Notes: generated by a model not told the origin, from the sequence alone. A stretch of DNA of 35,574 nucleotides from an uncultured Clostridia bacterium (GCA_948739805.1 CAPYID010000020.1:1-35574); one strand, 5' to 3'. Counted from the first letter of the stretch, positions 16,273 to 25,702 are shown. Made by a program: numbers and translations.

Positions 16273-16974
16273 TTATTTTAATTTTTGTGATGCAATATTT
16301 ACTAAATTTAATAAAGAGTTATATTTTGTAACTTGAGACATTTCGTTAAACTCAACTTTACCACCGTTAACTTTCCAACTATTTTTATTTTCAGTTAAGT
16401 AATTGAATACATCTTCAATTTTTTCTAAGTAATTGTTTACACTATCAATAGTTGAGTCTACTTGTTTTATTTCTTGTTCAAATTGAATACTATCTACAAA
16501 TAAATCCTTATACTTACCAGTTAGACCATTATCATCTGCTCTTTTTTGCTTATATTCATTTGATGCCATTTCAGCAAGTCTCGTTTTAACTTCTTCACCT
16601 TTAGCTCTTGTATCAGTTATTAATTTTTTAGACTCTACAAAATCTGGTCCATCATTTTTGTAATTATCAGCTGATAAAATTGTTGTAAATTTCTCATTTT
16701 GATATTGAGCTTGCATTTCTTTTGCAATTGATTGATATTCAATTACATAATCCTTTAATACTTTTTCAACTTCTGCATATTTTCCACTAGTTTTGATTTC
16801 TGTGTCTACTTGAGATGTTTGATTGATCTTTTCAATTTCTTCACTAAGAATTTGTTTTTGAGCAACATCGCTTATTACTGCGCCTATTCCTACTAAAATT
16901 GCTACAGCTAATACTACGACTATTGCAACAATAATAATAACGACTTTTTTGTTTTTTGTTTGTTTTTCCTCCAT
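16273..16974 (-). CDS. Unknown membrane-anchored helical protein
   Basis: 233 residues. A short lysine-rich N-terminus is followed by a strong hydrophobic segment at about residues 9-33 rich in V, I and A. The rest is polar and predicted helical, with many K, E and Q, and would lie outside the cell. There are no cysteines for a lipobox and no motif I recognise. The ATG has GGAGG 8 nt upstream. It has its own promoter (17024-17052) and converges on the VanS-like gene. Its function is unknown. Confidence 0.75.
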   Translation of the reverse strand: MEEKQTKNKKVVIIIVAIVVVLAVAILVGIGAVISDVAQKQILSEEIEKINQTSQVDTEIKTSGKYAEVEKVLKDYVIEYQSIAKEMQAQYQNEKFTTILSADNYKNDGPDFVESKKLITDTRAKGEEVKTRLAEMASNEYKQKRADDNGLTGKYKDLFVDSIQFEQEIKQVDSTIDSVNNYLEKIEDVFNYLTENKNSWKVNGGKVEFNEMSQVTKYNSLLNLVNIASQKLK

Positions 16975-17023
16975 TTTTAATCCTCCTAAATATTTTTTAG
17001 ATTTCTATCCAAAATCCTTTGAT

Positions 17024-17052
17024 ATTATATCACTACAATTTAAATATAACAA
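17024..17052 (-). promoter_or_regulatory. Promoter of the 16273-16974 gene
   Basis: On the minus strand, TTGTTA (17047-17052), a 17-nt spacer and TATAAT (17024-17029). Confidence 0.65.
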
Positions 17053-17155
17053 TACTTTTTTATCTTTAAATAGTGAAAAATTTGTATTTATTTTTGATGA
17101 CGATGAAATTTGAACTAATAAATGATTAAAATTTAGTGATTTACGTAAAATAATA

Positions 17156-17184
17156 TTGCACAAAAATTACATTTCCATTATAAT
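17156..17184 (+). promoter_or_regulatory. Promoter of the nucleoside kinase operon
   Basis: TTGCAC (17156-17161), a 17-nt spacer and TATAAT (17179-17184), about 70 nt upstream of the ATG. Confidence 0.7.
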
Positions 17185-17253
17185 AATTTCTATAGTATGG
17201 AAGAAGGCAAAGTTTTATCTTCTATAAAATAAAAGTCAGAAAGGAAACTAAAA

Positions 17254-18900
17254 ATGAGAGTAACATGTAATGATAAAATTCTTGAAGTAGAACCAAATAG
17301 TAGAATAAAAGATATACTAAAAGATGAAATAGAAAATTCTAAAAACACCATAATTACTTGTATATGTAACAATAAAGTTAAAAGTTTAAATCATAAAATT
17401 AAAGAAGATTGTAATATAGAATTATTGGATTATACTAATAAAGAAGGAAAAAGAGTATATATAAGAGGGGCATTATATATTATGGCTAAAGCATTTAAGG
17501 AGGTATATCCAGATGCGAAATTAACTGTAAATTATCAATTATCAAATTCAATGTATTGTGTTATAGATAATATGGAGATAACTGACGAGATGATAACCAA
17601 AGTAAAAAATAGAATGACTGAAATTGTAAAAAAGGATTTAGAAATACAAAAAGTAATAATGTCACAAAAAGAAGCAAGAGAATTTTATGAGAAAGAGCAA
17701 AGCAAAAGAGGTATATTATTACAACTAAATAAAAAAGAAAAGACAGATAAGGTATCATTATATTATTGTGAAGATTATTATAATTATTTCTTTGGAGTAA
17801 TGCCTATTTCTACAGGGGTAATTAAAGTATTTGACTTAACAAAGTATAAGGAAGGATTTTTAATAAAATATCCAAGTAGAGAGAAACCAAATCAATTAGC
17901 ACCATTCAAAGAAACTAAAAAACTGCTATCAACATTGGAAGAATATGATGAAATATATAAAATTCTAAGGATAGATACAGTTAATAGATTAAACAAAAGA
18001 ATAGAAGAAGATAGTGGAAAAGAGACAATAATACTTTCAGAGGCATTACATGAAAAGAAGATTTCTGATATAGCAGATAAGATAGTTAATAATAAATCTA
18101 CAAGAATAGTTTTAATAGCAGGACCATCCTCATCAGGAAAGACAACTTTTGCAAACAGATTAGGAATTCAACTTATGTTGAATAGAAAAAGACCAGTGAC
18201 AATATCAGTAGACAATTATTTTGTAGAAAGAGAAAATAACCCAAAAGATGAATTTGGAAACTATGATTTTGAATGTCTAGAAGCATTAGATGTTGAACTA
18301 CTAAATGATCATATGCAAAGATTATTAGCAGGAGAAGAAGTTGAGATTCCAAATTTTAATTTCACAAATGGACATAAAGAATATAATGGAAACATCTTAA
18401 AGCTAGAACCAGATGATATATTGGTAATGGAAGGAATACATTGCTTAAATGATAAATTGACGAACTCAATTCCAAGAGAACAAAAATATAAAATATACAT
18501 TAGTGACTTAACAGTATTAAATCTAGATTATTATAATAATATATCAACTACTGATACTAGATTAATAAGAAGAATTGTAAGAGACTACAACTTTAGAGGT
18601 TATTCAGCATTACAAACTATAAAAACGTGGTATTCAGTAAATAGAGGAGAGATAAAGTATATATTTCCATTTCAAGAAGAAGCAGATAGTATGTTTAATT
18701 CTTCATTAATATATGAATTATCAGTATTAAAGGATTATGCGATGCCACTGCTAAAAGAAATAGATAATTCTCACCCAGAATGTGCAGAAGCAACAAGATT
18801 GTATAACTTATTAAAATATTTTGAATCAATTCCTGATAATTATATTCCAAAAACCTCATTAATTCGTGAATTTATAGGAGGAAGTGCGTTTGATGTATAG
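17254..18900 (+). CDS. Uridine kinase-like nucleoside kinase with TGS and ThrRS-editing-like N-terminus
   Basis: 548 residues with a composite layout found widely in Firmicutes. It has an N-terminal TGS-like fold (1 to about 60), a second part resembling the threonyl-tRNA synthetase additional domain (about 65-270, including RGALYIMAKAF), and a C-terminal uridine-kinase domain. The kinase has a Walker A AGPSSSGKTTFANR near residue 289, SVDNYFVERE, and IPNFNFTNGHKEY. It probably phosphorylates a nucleoside, but its natural substrate is uncertain. AGAAAGGAAA precedes the ATG. It overlaps the RNHCP gene by 8 nt. Confidence 0.88.
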   Translation: MRVTCNDKILEVEPNSRIKDILKDEIENSKNTIITCICNNKVKSLNHKIKEDCNIELLDYTNKEGKRVYIRGALYIMAKAFKEVYPDAKLTVNYQLSNSMYCVIDNMEITDEMITKVKNRMTEIVKKDLEIQKVIMSQKEAREFYEKEQSKRGILLQLNKKEKTDKVSLYYCEDYYNYFFGVMPISTGVIKVFDLTKYKEGFLIKYPSREKPNQLAPFKETKKLLSTLEEYDEIYKILRIDTVNRLNKRIEEDSGKETIILSEALHEKKISDIADKIVNNKSTRIVLIAGPSSSGKTTFANRLGIQLMLNRKRPVTISVDNYFVERENNPKDEFGNYDFECLEALDVELLNDHMQRLLAGEEVEIPNFNFTNGHKEYNGNILKLEPDDILVMEGIHCLNDKLTNSIPREQKYKIYISDLTVLNLDYYNNISTTDTRLIRRIVRDYNFRGYSALQTIKTWYSVNRGEIKYIFPFQEEADSMFNSSLIYELSVLKDYAMPLLKEIDNSHPECAEATRLYNLLKYFESIPDNYIPKTSLIREFIGGSAFDV

Positions 18901-19201
18901 TAAATTTACAAAAATAGATGAAGAATTTATATGTGAAAACTGCGGTAAAAAAGTAACAAAACTAGGCTATACATGTAGAAATCACTGCCCAGAATGTTTA
19001 TATTCAAAACATATAGATGTATACCCAGGAGATAGACGAGAGGAATGCCAGGGATTACTAGAACCAATAGGGTTAGAGATGAATAATAAAAAAGGTTATA
19101 TAATAATATTTAAATGTACAAAATGTGGAGCAATTAGAAAAAATAAAGCAGCAGAAGATGATAATATGAAATTATTGATAAAATTAAGTGCAAAACACTA
19201 A
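18893..19201 (+). CDS. RNHCP-domain zinc-ribbon protein
   Basis: 102 residues, named for the motif RNHCP seen here near residue 26. Cysteine pairs CENC (near 13), RNHCPEC (near 29) and KCTKC (near 78) would bind zinc. The ATG at 18893 fits the TAGGAGGAA site; the in-frame GTG at 18884 sits too close to it. It is translationally coupled to the nucleoside kinase by an 8-nt overlap. The family has no established function; the zinc ribbon suggests RNA or nucleotide binding, which is inference. Confidence 0.85.
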   Translation: MYSKFTKIDEEFICENCGKKVTKLGYTCRNHCPECLYSKHIDVYPGDRREECQGLLEPIGLEMNNKKGYIIIFKCTKCGAIRKNKAAEDDNMKLLIKLSAKH

Positions 19202-19217
19202 GTTTAAATAAAATTAG

Positions 19218-19254
19218 AACAAATAAGAAAAATCTTTGATTTTTCTTATTTGTT
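19218..19254. terminator. Bidirectional terminator between convergent genes
   Basis: A perfect 17-bp stem (AACAAATAAGAAAAATC and its complement) with a TTT loop. It lies between the RNHCP gene and the convergent GH57 gene and has T-rich or A-rich arms on both sides. Confidence 0.75.
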
Positions 19255-19279
19255 ATCTCTAATCTCTAACACCTATTTT

Positions 19280-20878
19280 CTAACTATAAATCATATAATC
19301 AATATCAGGAAAAATTTTATCCTTTTTTGAGATTTCATTTAAAAATAATTCATCAATTTCATTATTTTTTATTTGATAATATAGCTTAGTAAATCTACCA
19401 ATATGTTCTTTTATTCTTTTATGAGCATAATCAACCATTGTTTGATTTGTAATAATAAAATTCCAATCACTACTTTGTGCTAGTAATAATTCTCTGGCAC
19501 ATTGATTTAATGCTTTACGTCTTAGGCTAGTTTTAGCCTCATTAGGGAATAAGTTAGCAAGTTCAACCATTCTATCACCAGCAACATGATAATGTCTATG
19601 TACATAGTCATTTAAAGGGTTTAACCAAACTTCACTATAACCATTAGCACCCCAACTTGATCTACAAGGTGTACATTCTTGAATTTCTGGGTATAAATCA
19701 ATATATTCACTAGGCGTAATTAATTTATAATCACATTTATCATAATAAATTTTTTTAAACAAAATATATAGCCAATCAGGACCTTCATACCACCAATGAC
19801 CATAAAGTTCAGCATCATAAGGACAAACTATTATTGGTTTTCTTCCATCCATTTGAGAATAGAGATAACTAATTTGAGATTGTCTACAATCGAAAAAGTG
19901 ACCTGCTTGTTTCTCTACAGAATCCATAGCCCATTTAATATTATAATAATCTTTAGTTTCTGTATTTCCTGTAATTCTATAATATTTAATTTGTGTATTA
20001 ACTCTGATGCCATTACTAGCAATATATGGTTTTATATAATCATAAGGAGCATCGTAACCGATATCTCGGTAAAACTCACGATAATTAGGGTCACCAGGAT
20101 ATCCATTTATAGAGCTCCAAACCTGTCTAGAGGATTCTAAGTCTCTACCAAAAGCAACTATTCCATTAGGAGAAACAATAGGAGCAAAAGTACCATAAAC
20201 AGGAGTAGGATTAGCATATAAAATTCCATGTGTCTCAGTTATTATGTATTGAATTCCAAATTCCTTCAGACATTTGTCTGCTTCTGGAATATACCCACAT
20301 TCAGGAAGCCAAATTCCTCTAGGTGTCCTTCCAAAATATTTTTCATAAGTTTGAACTCCAACTGCAATCTGTGCACGAATTGTTTTTTCATTTAAATATA
20401 AGATAGGGAAATAACCATGTGTTGCCCCACAAGTAATAATCTCAAGTAAACCAATATCTTGAAAATACTTAAATCCATCTATTAAATTACAGTTATAAAC
20501 ATCTTTAAAAATATGTAAATCATCAGAATACCTATCTCTATAATATTTTGCTAGTTCACAAACTTTATCATTACCTTTATTACGAATAAGTTCCTTTTGA
20601 GAAAGCTCAATATGTTGTTTCAAATATTTTATATAACGCTTTTGTAGCATCTTATTATCAAGCATAGAAAGAAGAGGAGGGGTCATAGACATAGTTATTC
20701 TAAAATTAACTTTCTCAGCTTCTAGCTTTTTAAAATTTTTTAATAAAGGTATATACGTTTCAGAAATTGCTTCAAATAACCATTGTTCTTCTAAATAATC
20801 TTCGCTTTCTGGATGATGTACAAATGGTAAATGTGCATGTAGTATAAAACAAACATAACCTTTTTCATTAGTAGTCAT
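19280..20878 (-). CDS. GH57 family 1,4-alpha-glucan branching enzyme-like protein
   Basis: 532 residues of the GH57 type, with the N-terminal FILHAHLPFVHHPE signature. The catalytic glutamate is E193 in GIWLPECGY, and a catalytic aspartate lies near residue 354 in PYDAELYGHWW. The C-terminal helical part (SSWGANGYSEVW onward) fits GH57 branching enzymes of about 530 residues. It would form alpha-1,6 branches in glycogen-like glucans in the cytoplasm. The ATG has AAAGGAG 7 nt upstream. It follows the DUF4912 gene by 89 bp, a pairing I recall from other Clostridia. Confidence 0.88.
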   Translation of the reverse strand: MTTNEKGYVCFILHAHLPFVHHPESEDYLEEQWLFEAISETYIPLLKNFKKLEAEKVNFRITMSMTPPLLSMLDNKMLQKRYIKYLKQHIELSQKELIRNKGNDKVCELAKYYRDRYSDDLHIFKDVYNCNLIDGFKYFQDIGLLEIITCGATHGYFPILYLNEKTIRAQIAVGVQTYEKYFGRTPRGIWLPECGYIPEADKCLKEFGIQYIITETHGILYANPTPVYGTFAPIVSPNGIVAFGRDLESSRQVWSSINGYPGDPNYREFYRDIGYDAPYDYIKPYIASNGIRVNTQIKYYRITGNTETKDYYNIKWAMDSVEKQAGHFFDCRQSQISYLYSQMDGRKPIIVCPYDAELYGHWWYEGPDWLYILFKKIYYDKCDYKLITPSEYIDLYPEIQECTPCRSSWGANGYSEVWLNPLNDYVHRHYHVAGDRMVELANLFPNEAKTSLRRKALNQCARELLLAQSSDWNFIITNQTMVDYAHKRIKEHIGRFTKLYYQIKNNEIDELFLNEISKKDKIFPDIDYMIYS

Positions 20879-20907
20879 AAATAATCTCCTTTATCAAATC
20901 AAACTGC

Positions 20908-20946
20908 TGTAGGGGCACCCTTTGGGCACCTGAATGGTGCATCTCC
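20908..20946. repeat. TGTAGGGGC-type dispersed hairpin
   Basis: TGTAGGGGCACCCTTTGGGC followed by GCACC-TGAAT-GGTGC. It shares its first 20 bases with 30120-30139 and its TGTAGGGGC start with 32487. It lies between the DUF4912 and GH57 genes. Confidence 0.65.
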
Positions 20947-20967
20947 GCTTTTTGTTTTTTCTATATA

Positions 20968-21855
20968 TTAAAACATTCCAGATGTTGGATTACTAGAAGA
21001 AGGATTAGAAAACATTTTATTACTTTCTAAAACTTCATCTTTATAAAAATTATTATAGAAATTATAAACCTTATGTTTTTTATTATATAGATTTCCTATA
21101 TTAGTCATTAAACGAATACTTCCAAAATCTTTTTTAGCAATAATATTGGTTTTTACATTTTTAAATTTAATATTTGTAAAATCAGTTTTTTCAAATAATA
21201 CATGGTCATTTGGAGAAATTAGTTGATTAGAAGAAGAAACATGGATGTATTCAGATGGATTCTCAATATTACGCCTTCCAAGTTCTATTTCATATTCACA
21301 ATCAGGTTCCTGCATATACAAATACCAACTATTAGCAAAATCGTTAATTTCAACTTCAAAATGAGTATTTTTTGTTTTATTGTGTATAAGCAAGACTGGT
21401 TTTGTTTGATTAAAGAAACTTTGGCCATATTTTTCTGTAAAAGCTAATTTATCGCTATCAGAAATGTCCCAGTATACAAACAATGTTGTAGGAGTTTGGG
21501 CTAAAATTCTTACTAAAGTTTGATTATATATATAAGGTAAATCATAATACTCTAAAATATCATAAGTCTTAGTTGAAGTTATAGATTTATCATTCTTAGA
21601 ATTATTTATTCCTTTAATATTTTTAGATGTAGTACTTTTTCTAGTAGTTTTTGTAGTAGCCTTCTTTGTAGTAGATTTAGCAGAAATAGATTTGTTTTTG
21701 GATACAGTAGCCTTTTTAGTAGTCTTTTTATTTGTGCTAGTTTTTCCTTTTTTAGAAGATATAATATTTTCATTTTTATTTGTAACTTTCTCTGTTTCTT
21801 TATTTTCTTCATTGATAAAATCTTGGGCTTTTGCTTTTTTTGTAACTCTTGGCAT
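20968..21855 (-). CDS. DUF4912 protein with basic low-complexity N-terminus
   Basis: 295 residues. Residues 1 to about 95 are rich in K, T and S with repeated KKATTK-like strings, resembling a disordered nucleic-acid or polymer-binding tail. Residues about 100-220 match DUF4912: YDLPYIYNQTLVRILAQ, FVYWDISD, and NSWYLYMQEPDCEYEIELG. The family has no defined activity. Its position beside the GH57 enzyme suggests a role in glucan metabolism or localisation. AAGGAGG lies about 10 nt before the ATG. Confidence 0.82.
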   Translation of the reverse strand: MPRVTKKAKAQDFINEENKETEKVTNKNENIISSKKGKTSTNKKTTKKATVSKNKSISAKSTTKKATTKTTRKSTTSKNIKGINNSKNDKSITSTKTYDILEYYDLPYIYNQTLVRILAQTPTTLFVYWDISDSDKLAFTEKYGQSFFNQTKPVLLIHNKTKNTHFEVEINDFANSWYLYMQEPDCEYEIELGRRNIENPSEYIHVSSSNQLISPNDHVLFEKTDFTNIKFKNVKTNIIAKKDFGSIRLMTNIGNLYNKKHKVYNFYNNFYKDEVLESNKMFSNPSSSNPTSGMF

Positions 21856-21898
21856 GATTTTACTTCCTCCTTAGTAAAAATATATTAAAATATAGTAT

Positions 21899-21927
21899 AT
21901 AATATATCAAAAAAATAATTAATTCAA
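21899..21927 (-). promoter_or_regulatory. Probable promoter of DUF4912-GH57 pair
   Basis: On the minus strand, TTGAAT (21922-21927), a 17-nt spacer and TATTAT (21899-21904). Confidence 0.5.
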
Positions 21928-21984
21928 TAGAAAACACAAAAAAATCATATATAAAATATAGAAATTATTTTATTATATATTTCA

Positions 21985-23622
21985 ATGGGACATATGATGG
22001 GATTACCAATAATAGATACACTTAATATGCATAAACATCCATTAATTTATACAATAGTCTTATTTATCTTAACTACAGCATTTTTAATATATGGATTTGA
22101 CATTATAAAAAATGGAATAAAAAATTTGCAACATAGATCACCTAACATGGATACGTTAGTTATGATAGGCGTACTTAGTAGTTATTTTTATAGTATATAT
22201 GGAATGATATTGATTTGTAAGGGTCAAAATTCTTATGTAGAAAATTTATACTTTGAATCAGCAGCCATTGTTATATTCTTTATAAAACTTGGCAGATATA
22301 TTGACGGAATTAGTAAAGATAAAACAAAAGAGGCAATAAAGAAACTAGTTCAAATTACTCCCAATAATGCAATTATAAAAGTGAATGGAGAAGAAATAGA
22401 AGTTACAATAGATGAAATAAAAAAAGGAGATATAATTATTTCTCATGCAGGAGACAAGATTGCAGTAGATGGAGAGATTACTAGTGGAAGTGCACATTTA
22501 GATGAAACCTTTATAACAGGTGAAAGTAAACCAATTAGTAAAAATATAGGAAATAAAGTTATTGCAGGAAGCATTAACTATATGGATATTTAGAATATAA
22601 AGCCGAAAGAATAGGTAAAGAATCTACTATATCTGAAATTGTTAGATTAGTAGTAGAAGCAACAAATACAAAAGCACCAATTGCAAAAATAGCAGATAAA
22701 GTAAGTGGATATTTTGTACAAGTAGTTATTATTGTTGCTATTAGATGACAGAGAAATTTTAAAAATTGCAGAGAGTATAGAGGCTAAGTCTACTCACCCA
22801 ATAAGCAAAGCATTTATAGAACATTTAAAAGAAAATAAAATTGAGATACAAGAAATAGAAGATTTTAAAAATATAAGTGGATATGGAATTACAGGAAAAA
22901 TAAAGGAAGATGAGATAATTTTAGGAAATTTAAAAATTTTAGAGCTATTTCAAATAGAAAATAATCATTTAGAAGATGAAAAGAAATTGGCAGAAGGTGG
23001 AAATAGCATTGTATATGTAGTAAAAAATAAAACTATTATTTCTATTATTGGAGTAAACGATATTGTAAGAAAAAATGCTAAAAAGATTATAGAAAAGTTG
23101 GATAAAAGTAAAATAGAAACAATAATGCTAACAGGAGATAATAATAAAACTGCCAGTATTATAGCAAAAAGCATAGGAATATCAAATGTAATTGCAAATG
23201 TTTTACCTTCAGAAAAAGCTGAGATTATAAAAAAATTAAAAAAGGAAAATAAAAAAGTAATGATGTGTGGAGATGGAATAAATGACAGTCCAGCTTTAGC
23301 AAATGCTGATATTGGAGTAAGTATTAATAGTGGTACAGATATAGCAATGGATTCATCTGATGTTATATTAATGAACGATGATTTAAATAAGATATTAGAC
23401 TTAATAAATATTAGCAAAAAAACAATTAAAAATATAAAGCAAAATTTATTTTGGGCATTTTTTTATAATAGTTTGATGATACCTATTTCAATGGGATTAT
23501 TAAAACCTATTGGAATAAGTATAAATCCAATGATAGCTGGATTTGCTATGGTACTTAGTAGCTTTACAGTAATATTAAATGCTTTAAGATTAAAATATAT
23601 AAAATTAGAAAGAGGCGAATAA
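21985..23622 (+). pseudogene. copA: Copper-exporting P-type ATPase, multiply broken
   Basis: Remnant of a P1B copper pump. The 5' end is lost: the sequence begins in transmembrane helix 2 (YISMGHMMGLP is in frame), without metal-binding domains or helix 1. The actuator motif TGES is present near 22518. A one-base loss near 22582 shifts the frame; reading resumes as GYLEYKAERIGKE. At about 22738 the sequence jumps from the membrane helix VVIIVA to the nucleotide domain (DDREILKIAESIE), deleting roughly 100 residues. The deletion removes the CPC metal site and the DKTGT phosphorylation site. The rest (STHPISKAF, GDGINDSPAL, C-terminal helices) is well kept. It cannot pump ions. Confidence 0.9.
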
Positions 23623-23623
23623 A

Positions 23624-23843
23624 ATGTTTGGTGAAAAAATAACTAAAACAATCTTAATAGATGGTATGGACTGTGCTAAAAAAGTAGAAGAAATGCTAAA
23701 AAAAAATTAAGGAAGTAAAATCTGCAAAGGTATTGCTTGAAGAAAAAAAAGCAGAAGTTATATTAAAAGTAGAAGTTGATGATAATGTTTTTAAAGAAAT
23801 AATAGAGAATCTAGGATATACTGTACTAGAAGTAAGAGATTAG
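23624..23843 (+). pseudogene. copZ: CopZ-like heavy-metal-associated domain, frameshifted
   Basis: Follows copA by one base. It starts MFGEKITKTILIDGMDCAKKVEEML, then one extra A in an A run near 23703 causes a stop. Removing it restores EVKSAKVLLEEKKAEV ... IIENLGYTVLEVRD, a normal end for this fold. The metal site is also damaged: GMDCAKKVEE replaces the usual GM-x-C-x-x-C arrangement, consistent with loss of three residues. It is part of the same decaying copper locus. Confidence 0.82.
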
Positions 23844-23856
23844 ATGTCAGAGTAGG

Positions 23857-23890
23857 AAAGAAGCATTGCAAATAGTGCTTCTTTTCTTTG
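23857..23890 (+). terminator. Terminator of the copper locus
   Basis: AAAGAAGCA (23857-23865) pairs with TGCTTCTTT (23876-23884), followed by TCTTT. Confidence 0.7.
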
Positions 23891-23924
23891 GATTACTGTC
23901 TACAAAATAAAAATAAAAAAGTAC

Positions 23925-23953
23925 TTGACAGTTGGCAATATTACATATAAAAT
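23925..23953 (+). promoter_or_regulatory. Promoter of rny
   Basis: Consensus TTGACA at 23925-23930, a 17-nt spacer, and TAAAAT at 23948-23953. It predicts a leader of about 200 nt before the rny start. Confidence 0.65.
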
Positions 23954-23990
23954 ATATACTAGGTTAAATATATTCTAAGTAAATAATAAC

Positions 23991-24095
23991 CGAATTATCA
24001 GTTTCTAATAATAACTATATTTTTAGAAACTATAATATTCGCTATATTTATTTTGTATGAGAGTCTTTTTAGCTATAAAATAGAAATTCATACAA
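23991..24095 (+). promoter_or_regulatory. Two hairpins in the rny leader
   Basis: Hairpin 1 runs 23991-24041: CGAATTATCAGTTTCTA pairs with TAGAAACTATAATATTCG, with one bulge and one mismatch. Hairpin 2 runs 24053-24095: TTGTATGA pairs with TCATACAA. Both lie between the promoter and the ribosome site. This could be a feedback or processing site for RNase Y, which is inference. Confidence 0.55.
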
Positions 24096-24160
24096 TATAA
24101 AAAATATTAGTTATATATATTATCTGAACATTGAAAATTTAATAGAAAAGAGGAATGAAT

Positions 24161-25702
24161 ATGGAAATAATTGCCATAATCGCCACTCTTATAATCTCAG
24201 CAATAGTTTTTATTCCATTAGGAGTATTAATTAGGAAAAGAATAGCAGAGTCTAAAGTTGAAGGAGCAGAGGGAGAAGCTAAAAGAATATTAGATTTAGC
24301 AAAAAAGGAAGCGGAAACAATAAAAAAGGAAGAAGTTTTTAAGGCAAAAGAAGAAATAATTCATGCCAAAGAGGACTTAGAAAAAGAGATTAGACAAAGA
24401 ACAGGCGATTTAAATGCTAAGGAAGCAAGAATTACAAAAAGAGAAGAAAACATTGAAAGAAGAACAGAAAATTTTGAACAAAAAGAAAAAGAACTAGAAA
24501 AAAAGGCTCAAGACATTGAAAATCAAAAAAAGAATTTAGAAGAATTAGAAGAAAAAAGAATGTCAGAACTTGAAAAAATAGCAAAATTATCAGAAGAAGA
24601 TGCAAAAACAATGTTATTATCAGAAGTAGAGAAACAATTAAAAGTAGAAAAGGCCAATTTACTTAATGAGATGGATGCTCAAATTAAAGAAGAGGCAAAT
24701 CAAAAAGCTAAAGAAATATTAACATATACAGTTCAAAAATGTGCAGCAGATCACACAGCAGAAACTACAGTGTCAATAGTAGCACTTCCAAATGACGATA
24801 TGAAGGGGAGAATTATCGGTAGAGAAGGAAGGAACATAAAAGCATTAGAAACATTAACAGGGATAGACTTAATAATAGATGATACACCAGAGGCTGTTGT
24901 TATATCGGGTTTTGATCCATTAAGAAGAGAAGTTGCCAAAATTGCATTAGAAAAATTAATTGAAGATGGTAGAATTCATCCAGCTAAAATAGAAGAAACA
25001 GTTGAAAAGGCAAAAGAGGAAGTTGCCAATACTATCAAATCAGAAGGAGAAAGAGCGACTCTTGAAACTGGGGTAATTGGATTAAATAATGAACTTATAA
25101 AACTTATTGGTAAATTAAAGTATAGAACGAGTTACGGTCAAAATGTTTTAAATCACTCTATAGAAGTATCAAATCTTGCAAGAATTATGGCTGAAGAATT
25201 AGGATTAGATGCCAAACGTGCAGCTAGAGCAGGTTTATTACATGATATAGGAAAAGCATTAGATCATGATATGGAAGGAACACATGTTGAAATTGGTGTA
25301 GATGTACTTAAAAAATTCAAAGAAAATCAATTAGTAATAAATGCTGTACAAGCACATCATGGAGATGTTGAGCCTTTAACATTAGAAGCAGTATTAGTAC
25401 AAGCAGCTGATGCAATTTCTGCTTCAAGACCTGGAGCAAGAAGAGAAACTTTGGAAGCATATATAAAGAGACTAGAAAAACTAGAAGAAATTGCAGATTC
25501 TTTTGAAGGGGTTGATAAATCTTATGCAATTCAAGCAGGACGTGAAGTAAGGATAATTGTAAAACCTGAAAAAGTATCAGAAGCTGAAATGACATTAATG
25601 GCAAGAGAAGTTGCAAAACGTGTAGAAAGTGAAATGGAATATCCAGGACAAATAAAGGTTAATGTAATACGTGAATCAAGAGCCATAGAATATGCAAAAT
25701 AA
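24161..25702 (+). CDS. rny: Ribonuclease Y
   Basis: Membrane-anchored endoribonuclease that starts mRNA decay in Firmicutes. It has 513 residues from the ATG at 24161 (AAGAGG is 7 nt upstream; the ATG at 24155 abuts the site). The layout is an N-terminal membrane helix (2-24), a long charged coiled coil (about 30-190), a KH domain (GRIIGREGRNIKALE near 220) and an HD domain with HSIEV, LLHDIGKALDH and AHHGDVEP. It is followed by ymdB and spoVS, the order known from Bacillus and other spore-formers. Confidence 0.97.
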   Translation: MEIIAIIATLIISAIVFIPLGVLIRKRIAESKVEGAEGEAKRILDLAKKEAETIKKEEVFKAKEEIIHAKEDLEKEIRQRTGDLNAKEARITKREENIERRTENFEQKEKELEKKAQDIENQKKNLEELEEKRMSELEKIAKLSEEDAKTMLLSEVEKQLKVEKANLLNEMDAQIKEEANQKAKEILTYTVQKCAADHTAETTVSIVALPNDDMKGRIIGREGRNIKALETLTGIDLIIDDTPEAVVISGFDPLRREVAKIALEKLIEDGRIHPAKIEETVEKAKEEVANTIKSEGERATLETGVIGLNNELIKLIGKLKYRTSYGQNVLNHSIEVSNLARIMAEELGLDAKRAARAGLLHDIGKALDHDMEGTHVEIGVDVLKKFKENQLVINAVQAHHGDVEPLTLEAVLVQAADAISASRPGARRETLEAYIKRLEKLEEIADSFEGVDKSYAIQAGREVRIIVKPEKVSEAEMTLMAREVAKRVESEMEYPGQIKVNVIRESRAIEYAK

